Position numbers and translations under genes: made by a program
Notes under the pieces: generated by a model
The model's database searches: none
What the model was told of the DNA's origin: nothing
Seen by the model: the letters and a program-made list of their open reading frames with translations, nothing else
In this document: in pieces, positions 1 through 7,203 of the stretch
Layout of the letters: each line of letters starts with the position of its first letter
Position numbering within the stretch: the stretch's first letter is position 1
Source: Salinicola sp.
Lineage (GTDB): Bacteria; Pseudomonadota; Gammaproteobacteria; Pseudomonadales; Halomonadaceae
Length of the DNA stretch: 64,000 nucleotides
Direction: 5' to 3'
NCBI GenBank assembly: GCA_002695065.1
Contig: NZNW01000133.1
Coordinates: 1 to 64,000, forward strand

Positions 1-1
1 C

Positions 2-724
2 ACGCGGCTGAACAGCCTCGGGCACCGGGGGAAGCCCATCAGCCCCAATACCGTGCGCTTGGAGCTTGCCCTGCTTGGCCACCTCTACACCGTGGCCATC
101 CAGGAATGGGGCCTGGGCCTGACCTACAACCCCGTCCAGAACATCCGTAAGCCCAGCCCAGGAGAAGGGCGCGACCGACGCCTGAGTCCCGACGAGGAGA
201 AACGCCTATTCGCCGTGTTACGCCAGCACAGCAACCCCATGCTGGCCTGGATCGCCAGAATCGCCCTGGAGACGGGCATGCGCTCCTCGGAGATCCTGAC
301 CCTCACTCGCCCTCAAGTTGATGTAAAACGCCGCGTGGTGCGACTCACCGACACCAAGAACAACGAAGCCCGCCTGGTACCGCTGACCCAGGCCGCCACC
401 GAAGTGTTCAAGCAGGCGCTGAGCAATCCAGTGCGGCCGCTCGACTGCGACCTAGTGTTCTTCGGTGAGCCTGGCAAAGACGGTAAGCGTGGTCCCTACG
501 CCTTCACCAAACTCTGGAATCAGGCGAAAAAGAAGGCTGGGCTTGATGACTTCCGCTTTCACGATCTACGCCATGAAGCCGTCAGCCGGCTGGTAGAGGC
601 CGGGCTGTCTGACCAAGAGGTTGCAGCGATCAGTGGGCACAAGTCGATGCAAATGCTACGGCGATATACGCATTTGAGAGCGGAGGATCTGGTCGCAAAG
701 CTGGATAGAATTTGTAAAGTTTGA
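2..724 (+). CDS. Tyrosine recombinase/integrase, C-terminal part (cut by window start)
   Basis: The reading frame is open from the first bases, so the gene begins outside the window; the 240 codons present hold the end of the core-binding domain and the whole catalytic domain. The family's catalytic residues are visible: the first arginine in ETGMRSSEIL, the HDLRHE box (HxxR), the histidine in SGHKSM and the tyrosine in RRYTHL near the C-terminus. Enzymes of this family join short identical att sites to integrate or excise an element. Its position at the edge of a mosaic region that ends in a tRNA fragment near 15.7 kb suggests it mobilises that region, which is inference. No excisionase is seen beside it. 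Confidence 0.9.
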   Translation, partial: TRLNSLGHRGKPISPNTVRLELALLGHLYTVAIQEWGLGLTYNPVQNIRKPSPGEGRDRRLSPDEEKRLFAVLRQHSNPMLAWIARIALETGMRSSEILTLTRPQVDVKRRVVRLTDTKNNEARLVPLTQAATEVFKQALSNPVRPLDCDLVFFGEPGKDGKRGPYAFTKLWNQAKKKAGLDDFRFHDLRHEAVSRLVEAGLSDQEVAAISGHKSMQMLRRYTHLRAEDLVAKLDRICKV

Positions 725-752
725 TTTGGACATTTCCATAGAGGGGTAAAGT

Positions 753-1856
753 ATGGCTGCTGTAAGTAATTCTGTTGTGCACTTGACGATGAGGTTTGGT
801 AAGACGGAGCTTTCTATTGGTACAGGGTTGGTTTACCTGCATCAGGGGGAATACTTTATCGTCACCGCATGGCACAATTTATCTGGTCTTCACTCGGAAA
901 CACTGAGGCCGCTAAGTGATAACTTGGCAATCCCCGATAATGTTGTTGTGAATTTTGCTGTCAACGTGGCGGGCGGGATGACGGTTAGATACCCCATAGT
1001 TTTGCCATTGGTAGATGAAGAGAAATCTCTCTTTTTTGTGCGTAAGGATAATTGGCCTAGAGTTGATGTGGCAGCTATTCCATTTGATCCTGAGGAAAGT
1101 TATTTGGCTGAATTTCACCTTTCAACAGGAGAAGTGAGAGAGGTTTCTATGTCTCTCACTATGGGTGTTATGGGTGTTGGTAAGACCGAGGTTTGCCCTA
1201 TACAAAAGTACCTTGTTCCTAGCCAGGAGGTTGAAAACAAATGGTTGGAATCTGTAGAGGTTACTGAGGAGCTATTTATTCCAGGATATCCATATAATGT
1301 TCAGGATTTTTATGCTCAGCCCGTGTGGAAGCGAGCAACTATTGCATCTTCAGTTCAGCAAGGATGGAATCGAGAACCTAAATTTTTAATAGACAGTGCC
1401 TCGAAAAGTGGTATGTCAGGGTCTCCGGTTTTATATTACAACCCGAATGGTGAGGTCAGGATAAATGGGGCGAGGTATCAATTTGATCAAGATGTTGCAA
1501 TTTTGGTTGGTGTTTATGTTGGCAGAATAGGTGTAACAGGAAATGCTGATCCCCAAATTGGAACTGTATGGAATCAGTCTGTAATAAAAGAGATTGTTCA
1601 AGATAGGTGCTACGAAAAGCTGCCGCATGAAATTGAATTGTCAGATGATGAGTTGCATGAAAATATGCAGGAAGTATTAGCCGGTTGTTCAAGGAAAGGT
1701 TTAGAAAATATAAAAAACGAAGATGTGCCATCACGATTTTATGTTCGTCATCGGCTCATGGAAAAGATTAATGGAAGAGCATCGCTCGACAGGGCGCTTG
1801 TGGCAGTTTTAAAAGCGGCTAAAGACTATGACGGCCCTCTAGTTCCAGACGAGTAA
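753..1856 (+). CDS. Trypsin-like serine protease domain protein
   Basis: This 367-residue protein has the trypsin-fold catalytic signatures in order: histidine in TAWHN (about residue 41), aspartate in VDVAAI (about 105) and serine in GMSGSP (about 222). There is no signal peptide or membrane segment, so it should be cytoplasmic. The last 90 residues look helical and match nothing I recognise. It follows the integrase by 28 bp but is much richer in A+T than its neighbours, which indicates separate acquisition as cargo. Stand-alone cytoplasmic trypsin-like proteins occur in some bacterial conflict systems, but no partner gene is adjacent here. The substrate is unknown. Confidence 0.75.
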   Translation: MAAVSNSVVHLTMRFGKTELSIGTGLVYLHQGEYFIVTAWHNLSGLHSETLRPLSDNLAIPDNVVVNFAVNVAGGMTVRYPIVLPLVDEEKSLFFVRKDNWPRVDVAAIPFDPEESYLAEFHLSTGEVREVSMSLTMGVMGVGKTEVCPIQKYLVPSQEVENKWLESVEVTEELFIPGYPYNVQDFYAQPVWKRATIASSVQQGWNREPKFLIDSASKSGMSGSPVLYYNPNGEVRINGARYQFDQDVAILVGVYVGRIGVTGNADPQIGTVWNQSVIKEIVQDRCYEKLPHEIELSDDELHENMQEVLAGCSRKGLENIKNEDVPSRFYVRHRLMEKINGRASLDRALVAVLKAAKDYDGPLVPDE

Positions 1857-2220
1857 AATTTACTTAATTAGAGGTTTTTAGTAGGCGTGGTCTGGAAGTC
1901 GGGTTCTTAAGGATTTATTGAAAACCAGGCCTCAAAAGGGTGTCCTAATGCTATTGGTGCCATAAGAATAATAATATTATTATTCTTATTATTGCCCGTC
2001 CCAGTTGCCTCAGTTCCGTTGCTGCGAAATTTGTTAAATTTTGTTAATTATTTAAGTTGCTGAAATTACTTTATTTTTATGCGGACCAATCTTTCAAAAT
2101 AATATACTTTGATAATCAATATCTAGTGCATTGATTGCTGTGCAAGAGGCACGCGCTTGAGCTTTGACTTTACTTGGTTAGCATTGATTACGTCGATATG
2201 TGATTAATGGAGTGCTAGTC
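1857..2220. other. AT-rich spacer with a perfect 28-bp palindrome
   Basis: No gene is seen here. The spacer is very rich in A+T and contains a perfect palindrome of two 14-base arms at 1962-1989 made only of A, T and two G/C pairs. It could end transcription of the protease gene, mark a recombination junction, or bind a protein. The sequence does not decide between these. Confidence 0.6.
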
Positions 2221-2454
2221 ATGAAAGTCGAAGACTATCTTGTTGATCGGTTCGGCCTACTGATGAGCATATCAGACCTGGCGGATCTTCTTGGTCGTTC
2301 GCCCGATGGTGTGCGGGTTTCTCTTTATTCAGATACTGAGGTCTCTCGAAAGCTGAAGCCGACGATGGTGAAGGTGGGGCGCCGTGTCTATTTCCGGACG
2401 CTCCAAGTCAAAGACGCCCTTAATTTGGAGCCTTCTGAATATGGCGCGTATTAA
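2221..2454 (+). CDS. Small putative DNA-binding protein of a plasmid/ICE module
   Basis: This is a 77-residue protein of unknown function. The part SISDLADLLGRSPDGVR looks like a helix-turn-helix, and the C-terminal part (KVGRRVYFRT) resembles the wing or strand that follows in small excisionase or AlpA-like proteins. The ATG at 2221 is preferred over an upstream GTG at 2200 because a GGAG stands about 9 bases before it. Its end overlaps the start of the next gene, which suggests coupled expression. A regulator or replication accessory role is plausible but unproven. Confidence 0.55.
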   Translation: MKVEDYLVDRFGLLMSISDLADLLGRSPDGVRVSLYSDTEVSRKLKPTMVKVGRRVYFRTLQVKDALNLEPSEYGAY

Positions 2455-3154
2455 TCCATCGGTAGTGCAGGAAATTCTGGGTAGGGTGATTGCCTATTAC
2501 ACCGCATTCACACTTCTACCTGGTGTTTCGGTTCCTGGTGCAGTTTTTCTCAGCCAAGCATTTTACTGGAGTCGCAACTCAAAGACGAAAGCACGTAATG
2601 GATGGTTCTATAAAAATCAGCGAGGCGAAGATAGCTGGGAGTCAGAAACTGGGTTAACACCGAAACAGCAGGCCAATGCTAGAAAATCACTAGTGGAAAT
2701 TGGCGTTCTTGAGGAAGAGAGGAGAGACGTTCCTGCAAAGATTTGGTATCGAGTGAACTGTGAGCGCCTGCTTGAGCTCTTGGCGGACCAACTCGACGAA
2801 GGCTCTTCTGGAAGTGGTTGTAATTCCCAGTTTTTCCCTTTGGTAGATTCTACTATCCCTTCTGGCCAATCTGGTGGTCAGGATGGTCGAGCCTTGATTC
2901 GACCAAAGGGCAAATCTATTACAGAGAATACAACACAGAGTAGATCAAGAAATAAAAGCGAGGCGGCCAAGGCCAAGAGCCATTCTGGGCCCGAATCAAA
3001 ATTAACGCGGGCGGAGATGGCTGAGTTATTGGGCCAGCAAAGAGCAGACCTCATAGCCAGAAACTACGGCAGCAACAAAGTTGGAGTTCCTGCAGTAGAA
3101 GAAATGCGCAGAACCCTTCGCACATGGAATTCAAGCGGCGCGGAACGGGGGTGA
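2441..3154 (+). CDS. Putative winged-helix replication-type protein
   Basis: The protein has 237 residues if it starts at MARINP, where a GGAG lies about 10 bases upstream. The first 110 residues (FLSQAFYWSRNS, GWFYKNQRGEDSWE, WYRVN) have the pattern of the winged-helix modules at the start of plasmid and phage replication proteins. Such modules recognise origin DNA. The rest is low-complexity and Ser/Gln-rich, then a short helical end. I cannot name the family, so a replication role is inference from the fold pattern and from its place before conjugation genes. It overlaps the preceding small gene by 14 bp. Confidence 0.5.
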   Translation: MARINPSVVQEILGRVIAYYTAFTLLPGVSVPGAVFLSQAFYWSRNSKTKARNGWFYKNQRGEDSWESETGLTPKQQANARKSLVEIGVLEEERRDVPAKIWYRVNCERLLELLADQLDEGSSGSGCNSQFFPLVDSTIPSGQSGGQDGRALIRPKGKSITENTTQSRSRNKSEAAKAKSHSGPESKLTRAEMAELLGQQRADLIARNYGSNKVGVPAVEEMRRTLRTWNSSGAERG

Positions 3155-3200
3155 TGGCCCCGACCGCGCCTAACCACGACTGCCTGCATAGGAGGCATCC

Positions 3201-3530
3201 ATGGCTAGCAGACAGGGTATCACACCCGCCTTCGCCGACAGTGGCCTGTCACGGCTGTACCGATTACACGCGGTCGAACAGCACGCCATCCAGAGTGAGA
3301 TTCGAACTCTGATTATCATTGCCGATTGCGCTTGCGATTTTCTCACCGAAGGCTTGGAAGTCCTTCCCGAAGACTTCTTCACCTGTATTGAGGAGATGAA
3401 AGAGGTAATGGAGTCCATCGACCTGAAAAGTCTGGATTTTGAAAAACGGTCGCTCACTCTCCAGAGGACAAAACGGCGTCTGGAGGCCAATGCGACCCGC
3501 CAGAATCGTCAAAAGGAGGTCAGATCATGA
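3201..3530 (+). CDS. Hypothetical protein leading the conjugation segment
   Basis: This 109-residue protein has a strong AGGAGG ribosome site about 5 bases before its ATG. It is predicted to be mostly helical, has no signal peptide, and ends in a basic tail (RTKRRLEANATRQNRQKE). I recognise no family. Its stop overlaps the ATG of the VirB5-like gene in an ATGA arrangement, so the two are very likely co-translated and belong to one operon. A role in DNA transfer or its regulation follows only from that context. Confidence 0.6.
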   Translation: MASRQGITPAFADSGLSRLYRLHAVEQHAIQSEIRTLIIIADCACDFLTEGLEVLPEDFFTCIEEMKEVMESIDLKSLDFEKRSLTLQRTKRRLEANATRQNRQKEVRS

Positions 3531-4177
3531 GCAACAAAATTTCGTGCGCACGAAAAATCGCTGGTGTCGCTTTCGCGACCACCATCGGTCTATCGCAGCC
3601 AGCCATGGCGGGCGGGATTCCCGTTATCGACGTGTCGAGCCTGACCCAGCAGATTTTGCAGGTCCAGCACATGCTTAGCCAAATCGACCAACTGAAAAGC
3701 CAGCTCGAAACGGCCAACAAGGAGCTGGATAGCATGAGCGGCGTCCGGGGCCTGGGCAATGTCATCGACTCAGCCTATGACACTGCCGTGAACGTCGATC
3801 CTAACCAGGTGCTGAGTGACGCCGGCATCAGAGGCGCGAACGAACACGGCCTTTCCGGTGACGTGGCAGACCTGTATGACAGCGGCAACCAGAACACGGC
3901 GACCTGGCTTGGCCAGTCTCAAAAGTCCCTGGAACAAGCTCAGGAGCGTTTCAGCGAGCTGACCGGCTTGGTGGCTGAGGTCAACAACAGCCCGGACCAG
4001 AAAGACGTTCTGGACCTCCAGGCCCGTATCGGCGCCGAACAAGTCATGCTGCAAAACGAGATGGCCAAGCTGTCCATGCTTCGTTCGCAGGCCGAGGCCA
4101 ACCAGGCCATGCACAACCAGCGCGTACAGCAGATGCGCGTCGCTTCATCAGGGGAACCGTTCGAGCTTGATTGGTAA
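3527..4177 (+). CDS. Type IV secretion pilus-tip component, VirB5/TrbJ-like
   Basis: The 216-residue protein has an N-terminal signal peptide (to about residue 28, ending ...PAMA), then the helical T4SS/VirB5 pattern: VSSLTQQILQVQHMLSQI, a coil, and a long C-terminal helix rich in Q, E and M. Proteins of this family are periplasmic or exported minor pilus subunits of conjugation machines. The next genes encode an EexN-like lipoprotein and a VirB6-like membrane protein, the usual order in conjugative operons. Codons 5-10 overlap one copy of the recurrent palindrome TTTCGTGCGCACGAAA (3540-3555). The C-terminal residues SSGEPFELD recur in the next protein. Confidence 0.8.
   Translation: MSNKISCARKIAGVAFATTIGLSQPAMAGGIPVIDVSSLTQQILQVQHMLSQIDQLKSQLETANKELDSMSGVRGLGNVIDSAYDTAVNVDPNQVLSDAGIRGANEHGLSGDVADLYDSGNQNTATWLGQSQKSLEQAQERFSELTGLVAEVNNSPDQKDVLDLQARIGAEQVMLQNEMAKLSMLRSQAEANQAMHNQRVQQMRVASSGEPFELDW
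3540..3555. repeat. Palindrome TTTCGTGCGCACGAAA, copy 1 (inside virB5-like gene)
   Basis: This is a perfect 16-bp palindrome 13 bases after the start codon of the VirB5-like gene. It is a likely operator for a repressor encoded by the element, by analogy with multicopy operators of conjugative plasmids. Confidence 0.65.
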
Positions 4178-4186
4178 GGAGGCCTT

Positions 4187-4480
4187 ATGGATGTCAGGAA
4201 AATTTCGTGCGCACGAAATATTGCCATTGTGGTTCTGATCAGCGTTGCGCTGACTGGGTGTTTTGATGATACCCCGGATACTGGCCCGGTTCAGACAGTG
4301 GACTGGTACAAAGCGCATGACGATGAGCGCAAGGTGACCCTGGAGACGTGCGGCAACAACCCTGGCGAACTCCAGGAGACGCCGAATTGCATCAATGCAC
4401 TCCAGGCGGAGCGGGCACTGTCTAGCGGTGAACCCTTCGAGCTTGACCTGTCTAGCCTCAAGGGCGATGAGGATTCATGA
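4187..4480 (+). CDS. EexN-like entry-exclusion lipoprotein
   Basis: This 97-residue lipoprotein has a type II signal peptide with lipobox LTGC (cysteine about residue 25). The mature part has the EexN-like pattern of a WYKAHDDER segment followed by two cysteines in CGNNPGE and PNCINALQAE. EexN proteins sit in the membrane of donor cells and block redundant mating. The ATG follows AGGAGG by 5 bases. Its start codons cover another palindrome copy (4203-4218) and encode KISCARNIA, almost identical to the start of the preceding VirB5-like protein. SSGEPFELD also recurs from that protein's C-terminus. Confidence 0.65.
   Translation: MDVRKISCARNIAIVVLISVALTGCFDDTPDTGPVQTVDWYKAHDDERKVTLETCGNNPGELQETPNCINALQAERALSSGEPFELDLSSLKGDEDS
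4202..4219. repeat. Palindrome TTTCGTGCGCACGAAA, copy 2 (inside eexN-like gene)
   Basis: The same 16-bp core is present, extended to an 18-bp perfect palindrome, 15 bases after the start codon of the eexN-like gene. Confidence 0.65.
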
Positions 4481-5472
4481 ACCTGTTTGAAGGCATGTTC
4501 TCCGTCGTTGATCAGGCACTGGACCAGTACATCGTCAACACGGCTACTGACCTCATCGCTTACATCACTCCGATGTTCACCAGCATGTTGATCGTCTGGA
4601 TCGCCATCTGGGGCTATTTGATGATGTTTGGCAAAGTCAGTGAGCCCTTGCAGGAGGGCGTTTTTCGCATCCTTCGCATCGGCTTCATCATGACGCTGGG
4701 GCTGACGGTCGGTACCTATATGGGCGTCGTGGTGGACGTACTGGCTCACGGGCCGGAAAAGGTAGCAGCAGTCATCACGGGGTCCAATGGAGGCGCAGCG
4801 GCCATTTTGGACAGCCTGTTCTCCCGCGTTCTCGCCGTAGCTGATCAGGCCTGGGATAAAGCGGGAGTCATGAGTGGTGATTTCGGCATGTATCTGGTGG
4901 CAATTCTGATCATGGTGTTTGGTGGTGGTGTTGCTATCGTAGTGGCGTTCCTCCTACTGGCCAGCAAGGTCGCTACCACAGTGCTGCTGGCGATTGGCCC
5001 GCTCTTTATCATCGGCCTGCTGTTTAACAGCACCCAACGATTTTTCGAGAGCTGGCTGGGCATGGTGATCAATTTCGGCATGCTGCTGGTTTTGGGTTCA
5101 GCCATTGGGCGCATGGTCATCGATGTCAGCGAAGCGTTCATGAACATCGTGGAATCCTCGGCAGGCAGCATGGCCAGTATGACCACAAGCGCCTATCTGA
5201 TTGCTTTTTTTGCCCTTGGAATCCTCGTGCTGAAGCAGGTGCCGGCCATTGCTTCTGCATTGGGCGGTGGTGTGGCATTGGCAACTCAGGGCGCTCTGGG
5301 CTCTGCTATGTCCGCGATGCGTCCCTCAGCCATCCGCCGTCAGTATCGCGGCGTTCAACGTGATGCACGCTTAGCAGGCAGTGCGGCAACCTCTCCTTAC
5401 CGTGGCGCCAAGTCTGCCTATCGTGCCTACCAGAAGCGTTTCGGTGCTGGCAACACGATGACAGGAGGATAA
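4477..5472 (+). CDS. Type IV secretion inner-membrane channel protein, VirB6/TrbL-like
   Basis: The 331-residue polytopic protein has about six or seven hydrophobic segments, among them ITPMFTSMLIVWIAIWGYLM, a Gly/Ile/Val-rich central pair and LLVLGSAIG. A basic cytoplasmic tail follows (RRQYRGVQRDARLAG). This is the profile of VirB6, the inner-membrane channel component of conjugative type IV secretion. It overlaps the eexN-like gene by an ATGA. No VirB4, VirB8, VirB9, VirB10 or VirB11 homologue follows, so the machine encoded here is incomplete and probably not functional alone. Confidence 0.82.
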   Translation: MNLFEGMFSVVDQALDQYIVNTATDLIAYITPMFTSMLIVWIAIWGYLMMFGKVSEPLQEGVFRILRIGFIMTLGLTVGTYMGVVVDVLAHGPEKVAAVITGSNGGAAAILDSLFSRVLAVADQAWDKAGVMSGDFGMYLVAILIMVFGGGVAIVVAFLLLASKVATTVLLAIGPLFIIGLLFNSTQRFFESWLGMVINFGMLLVLGSAIGRMVIDVSEAFMNIVESSAGSMASMTTSAYLIAFFALGILVLKQVPAIASALGGGVALATQGALGSAMSAMRPSAIRRQYRGVQRDARLAGSAATSPYRGAKSAYRAYQKRFGAGNTMTGG

Positions 5473-5475
5473 GTC

Positions 5476-5760
5476 ATGAATACCAATATCAAGTGGTTAG
5501 ATACCTGGCGCGTCCGCGTTGCGCGGGTAAAGCGTGGGGTGGGGCTGGTCATCTCGGGCCTGTTACTGGTGGTGGGTATCCTGTTGTCTGTGGCGTTGCT
5601 CCCTGAACTGCCTGGTTTGGTCAGCGTCGCTCTTACTGGCGATGGCGAGGCTGCTCGTACCCTGTTTGTCTGCGTGGCCGGTATTGCCGTGTGTGTTCTC
5701 CAGTGGCTATGGCGCGCAACGATATATCCCGAGCTTCGGCGTGATCCATCTCAGAAGTAG
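5476..5760 (+). CDS. Small two-helix membrane protein of the conjugation segment
   Basis: This 94-residue protein has two clear membrane segments, GLVISGLLLVVGILLSVALL and TLFVCVAGIAVCVLQWLW, between basic ends. It starts 3 bases after the VirB6-like stop with a good AGGAGG site, so it is in the same operon. I recognise no family. A mating-pore accessory or surface-exclusion role is possible by context only. Confidence 0.6.
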   Translation: MNTNIKWLDTWRVRVARVKRGVGLVISGLLLVVGILLSVALLPELPGLVSVALTGDGEAARTLFVCVAGIAVCVLQWLWRATIYPELRRDPSQK

Positions 5761-5765
5761 ATCTC

Positions 5766-5960
5766 ATGAGCTACCGGCGCTTGACACCCGAAGAGATCGA
5801 AGACCTGCGAGCTGAGATGCGTGCCTCTGGGCAGTGGATGAAAGCTGAGCTGGCAAAGCGTCGCCGGGAGCATGGAGAGATGGAAGCGGTTGAGACAAGT
5901 GCCTCCCCTAGTACTAATGGCGAAGCCTCCCGATCAGCCCCTGGTGACGAGCAGGTTTGA
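5766..5960 (+). CDS. Small hydrophilic hypothetical protein
   Basis: The 64-residue product is charged, with a helical first half (RLTPEEIEDLRAEMR) and a disordered Ser/Pro/Gly-rich tail. It starts 5 bases after the preceding stop, without a strong ribosome site. The tail codons include the first copy of the TACTAATGGCGAAGCC repeat, which recurs twice in the following non-coding spacer. The 3' end of the gene may therefore have been built or altered by that repeat. No function can be assigned. Confidence 0.4.
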   Translation: MSYRRLTPEEIEDLRAEMRASGQWMKAELAKRRREHGEMEAVETSASPSTNGEASRSAPGDEQV

Positions 5961-6109
5961 GACAGGTCCATGCGTATTACTAATGGCGAAGCCCTTGGGA
6001 TTTAGGATGGCAACGCAGCCAATGGCACATGCAGCTTTTCGTGCGCACGAAATTTCTGAATGTTCCAAAGGTGTTCAAGGGTCCGTGCGTATTACTAATG
6101 GCGAAGCCT
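5910..6109 (+). repeat. Three direct repeats with TACTAATGGCGAAGCC
   Basis: Copies lie at 5912-5927, 5977-5992 and 6093-6108. The last two share a longer unit beginning GTCC(A/G)TGCGTAT. Spacings are 65 and 116 bp. The first copy is in the tail of a small gene. They could be relaxosome-binding direct repeats. Confidence 0.6.
6037..6052. repeat. Palindrome TTTCGTGCGCACGAAA, copy 3
   Basis: An exact third copy lies in the candidate oriT spacer, outside any gene. Confidence 0.65.
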
Positions 6110-6155
6110 AACGCATATCCCTGTGGTTGCTAGCCTCGCCCGAGGAGCCACCATT

Positions 6156-6171
6156 TTTCTTACGTACGAAA
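6156..6171. repeat. Palindrome-like site TTTCTTACGTACGAAA, copy 4 (degenerate)
   Basis: This is a variant of the recurrent palindrome with altered left arm and central bases, between copies 3 and 5. Confidence 0.5.
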
Positions 6172-6261
6172 AGAAAGTCTGGGTTTAGGGCTAGGGCAGG
6201 ATTCGCGGGTTGGTACCACAACGTACCACTGGCTGTGGGAGCCATAGGGAGGTCGGCAAGA

Positions 6262-6277
6262 TTTCGTGCGTACGAAA
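6262..6277. repeat. Palindrome-like site TTTCGTGCGTACGAAA, copy 5
   Basis: This copy differs from the consensus at one central base. It lies about 110 bp before the MobC-like start codon. Confidence 0.6.
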
Positions 6278-6389
6278 AATCCACGTGACTGTGGCCTAGG
6301 GCAGGATTCGCGAAGTGTCAGCCGTTGCCGGCAGGGTGCTGGCATTTGGTACCAGATTTGGAGAGCGACACGCAGTGGAGGGTGACACC

Positions 6390-6920
6390 ATGACAGAAGC
6401 AGCAGTGGTCAAAACCAGGCTGACATCAGCCGAGAAGGAAGCCTGGCAGCGCCTTTGTGAAGCATCTGGCCGTTCGGAGTCAGACGTACTACGCGAGATG
6501 ATTCAACGCGTCTGTGGGGAGAGCATTGCCGAAGAAGGGCGAGACATGATGCGGGGCCCCAAGTCCTGCAAGTTATCGATTCGACTGACTCGCCAGGAGC
6601 AGGAGTTGATCGCAGAGCGAGCCGCCTACGAGGGGTTTCCGAATCGCACTCGCTGGGCTTCGGCACTGATTCGGGCCACGCTGCTACGCCAGCCGGTCAT
6701 GAACGAAGAAGAGCTCTCGGCCTTGATCCAGGCATCCTTCGCACTGACAGATGTCATTGAAAACTCGGGTGGGAGCCGGTTGGGTTTACCCCGCATGCGG
6801 ATCAAGGGTCAGAGTCAGGGAGAAATCAGCATCAAGGAGCTACAGGACAGAGTCCGGGACGTTAACGAGCGCGTGATGGCATTGGTCTCCCGTGGACGCA
6901 AGCGTTGGAATCTAGTGTGA
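6390..6920 (+). CDS. MobC-like relaxosome accessory protein
   Basis: The protein has 176 residues from an ATG preceded by GGAGGG. It carries two ribbon-helix-helix-like halves: VVKTRLTSAEKEAWQRLCEA followed by SESDVLREMIQR, then CKLSIRLTRQEQELIAERAA. The end of the second half and the C-terminal part resemble the MobC mobilisation family, which helps the relaxase open DNA at oriT. Its place directly after a repeat-rich spacer supports this. Its stop overlaps a downstream GTG start (GTGA), yet no intact relaxase follows. It may also repress its own promoter through the upstream repeats. Confidence 0.6.
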   Translation: MTEAAVVKTRLTSAEKEAWQRLCEASGRSESDVLREMIQRVCGESIAEEGRDMMRGPKSCKLSIRLTRQEQELIAERAAYEGFPNRTRWASALIRATLLRQPVMNEEELSALIQASFALTDVIENSGGSRLGLPRMRIKGQSQGEISIKELQDRVRDVNERVMALVSRGRKRWNLV

Positions 6921-7060
6921 GCGTAGGGAAATGGAAATGCCGCGATATTTTCAAGGTTGATTTCTACCCTCCGGAAGAAGGTTATGGTTGTGTCTTGAGG
7001 TACTTTGAAGATGATTGGGATAAAACCAGGCGGGGAGCTGTCAATATCTCCAACGGATGA
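6917..7060 (+). CDS. 47-codon ORF coupled to the MobC-like gene, possible truncated partner
   Basis: A GTG overlaps the mobC-like stop in a GTGA arrangement and opens a 47-codon frame containing KVDFYPPEEGYG and CVLRYFEDDWD. The overlap suggests it was once translationally coupled to the MobC-like gene. It stops at 7060, immediately before sequence of different composition. It may be the stub of a longer mobilisation gene cut by a rearrangement, or a short real gene. I do not recognise the peptide. Confidence 0.35.
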   Translation: MSVGKWKCRDIFKVDFYPPEEGYGCVLRYFEDDWDKTRRGAVNISNG

Positions 7061-7127
7061 TCCAGAAATCCTATAATAAGAGTATGTTAATGTTGAAGCC
7101 AGTTAGAAGGTTTATAACTTAGGCCTA

Positions 7128-7156
7128 GTACAGCCTCTGATTCTCAGAGGCTGTAC
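7128..7156. terminator. Strong hairpin, 13-bp perfect stem with 3-nt loop
   Basis: Arms 7128-7140 and 7144-7156 are perfectly complementary around a TTC loop. The hairpin lies just beyond the 3' end of the minus-strand gene at 7204-7638 and downstream of the mobilisation segment. No long T-run follows on either strand, so termination is likely but not certain. Confidence 0.5.
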
Positions 7157-7203
7157 AGCTGAATTAAAAATTAACGATTGCTTAAATTTTAAATCGACCA
7201 GCC

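Larger units (their letters stand above)
5961..6389. other. Repeat-rich spacer, candidate oriT/relaxosome region
   Basis: This spacer separates conjugation genes from a MobC-like gene and holds no convincing gene. It has two further copies of TACTAATGGCGAAGCC (5977-5992 and 6093-6108), two copies of CTAGGGCAGGATTCGCG (6191-6207 and 6296-6312), three copies of the TTTCGTGCGCACGAAA-type palindrome, and an inverted repeat TGGTAC/GTACCA at 6211-6228. Dense direct and inverted repeats immediately upstream of a mobC-type gene are typical of transfer origins. A nick site cannot be read directly. Confidence 0.45.
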
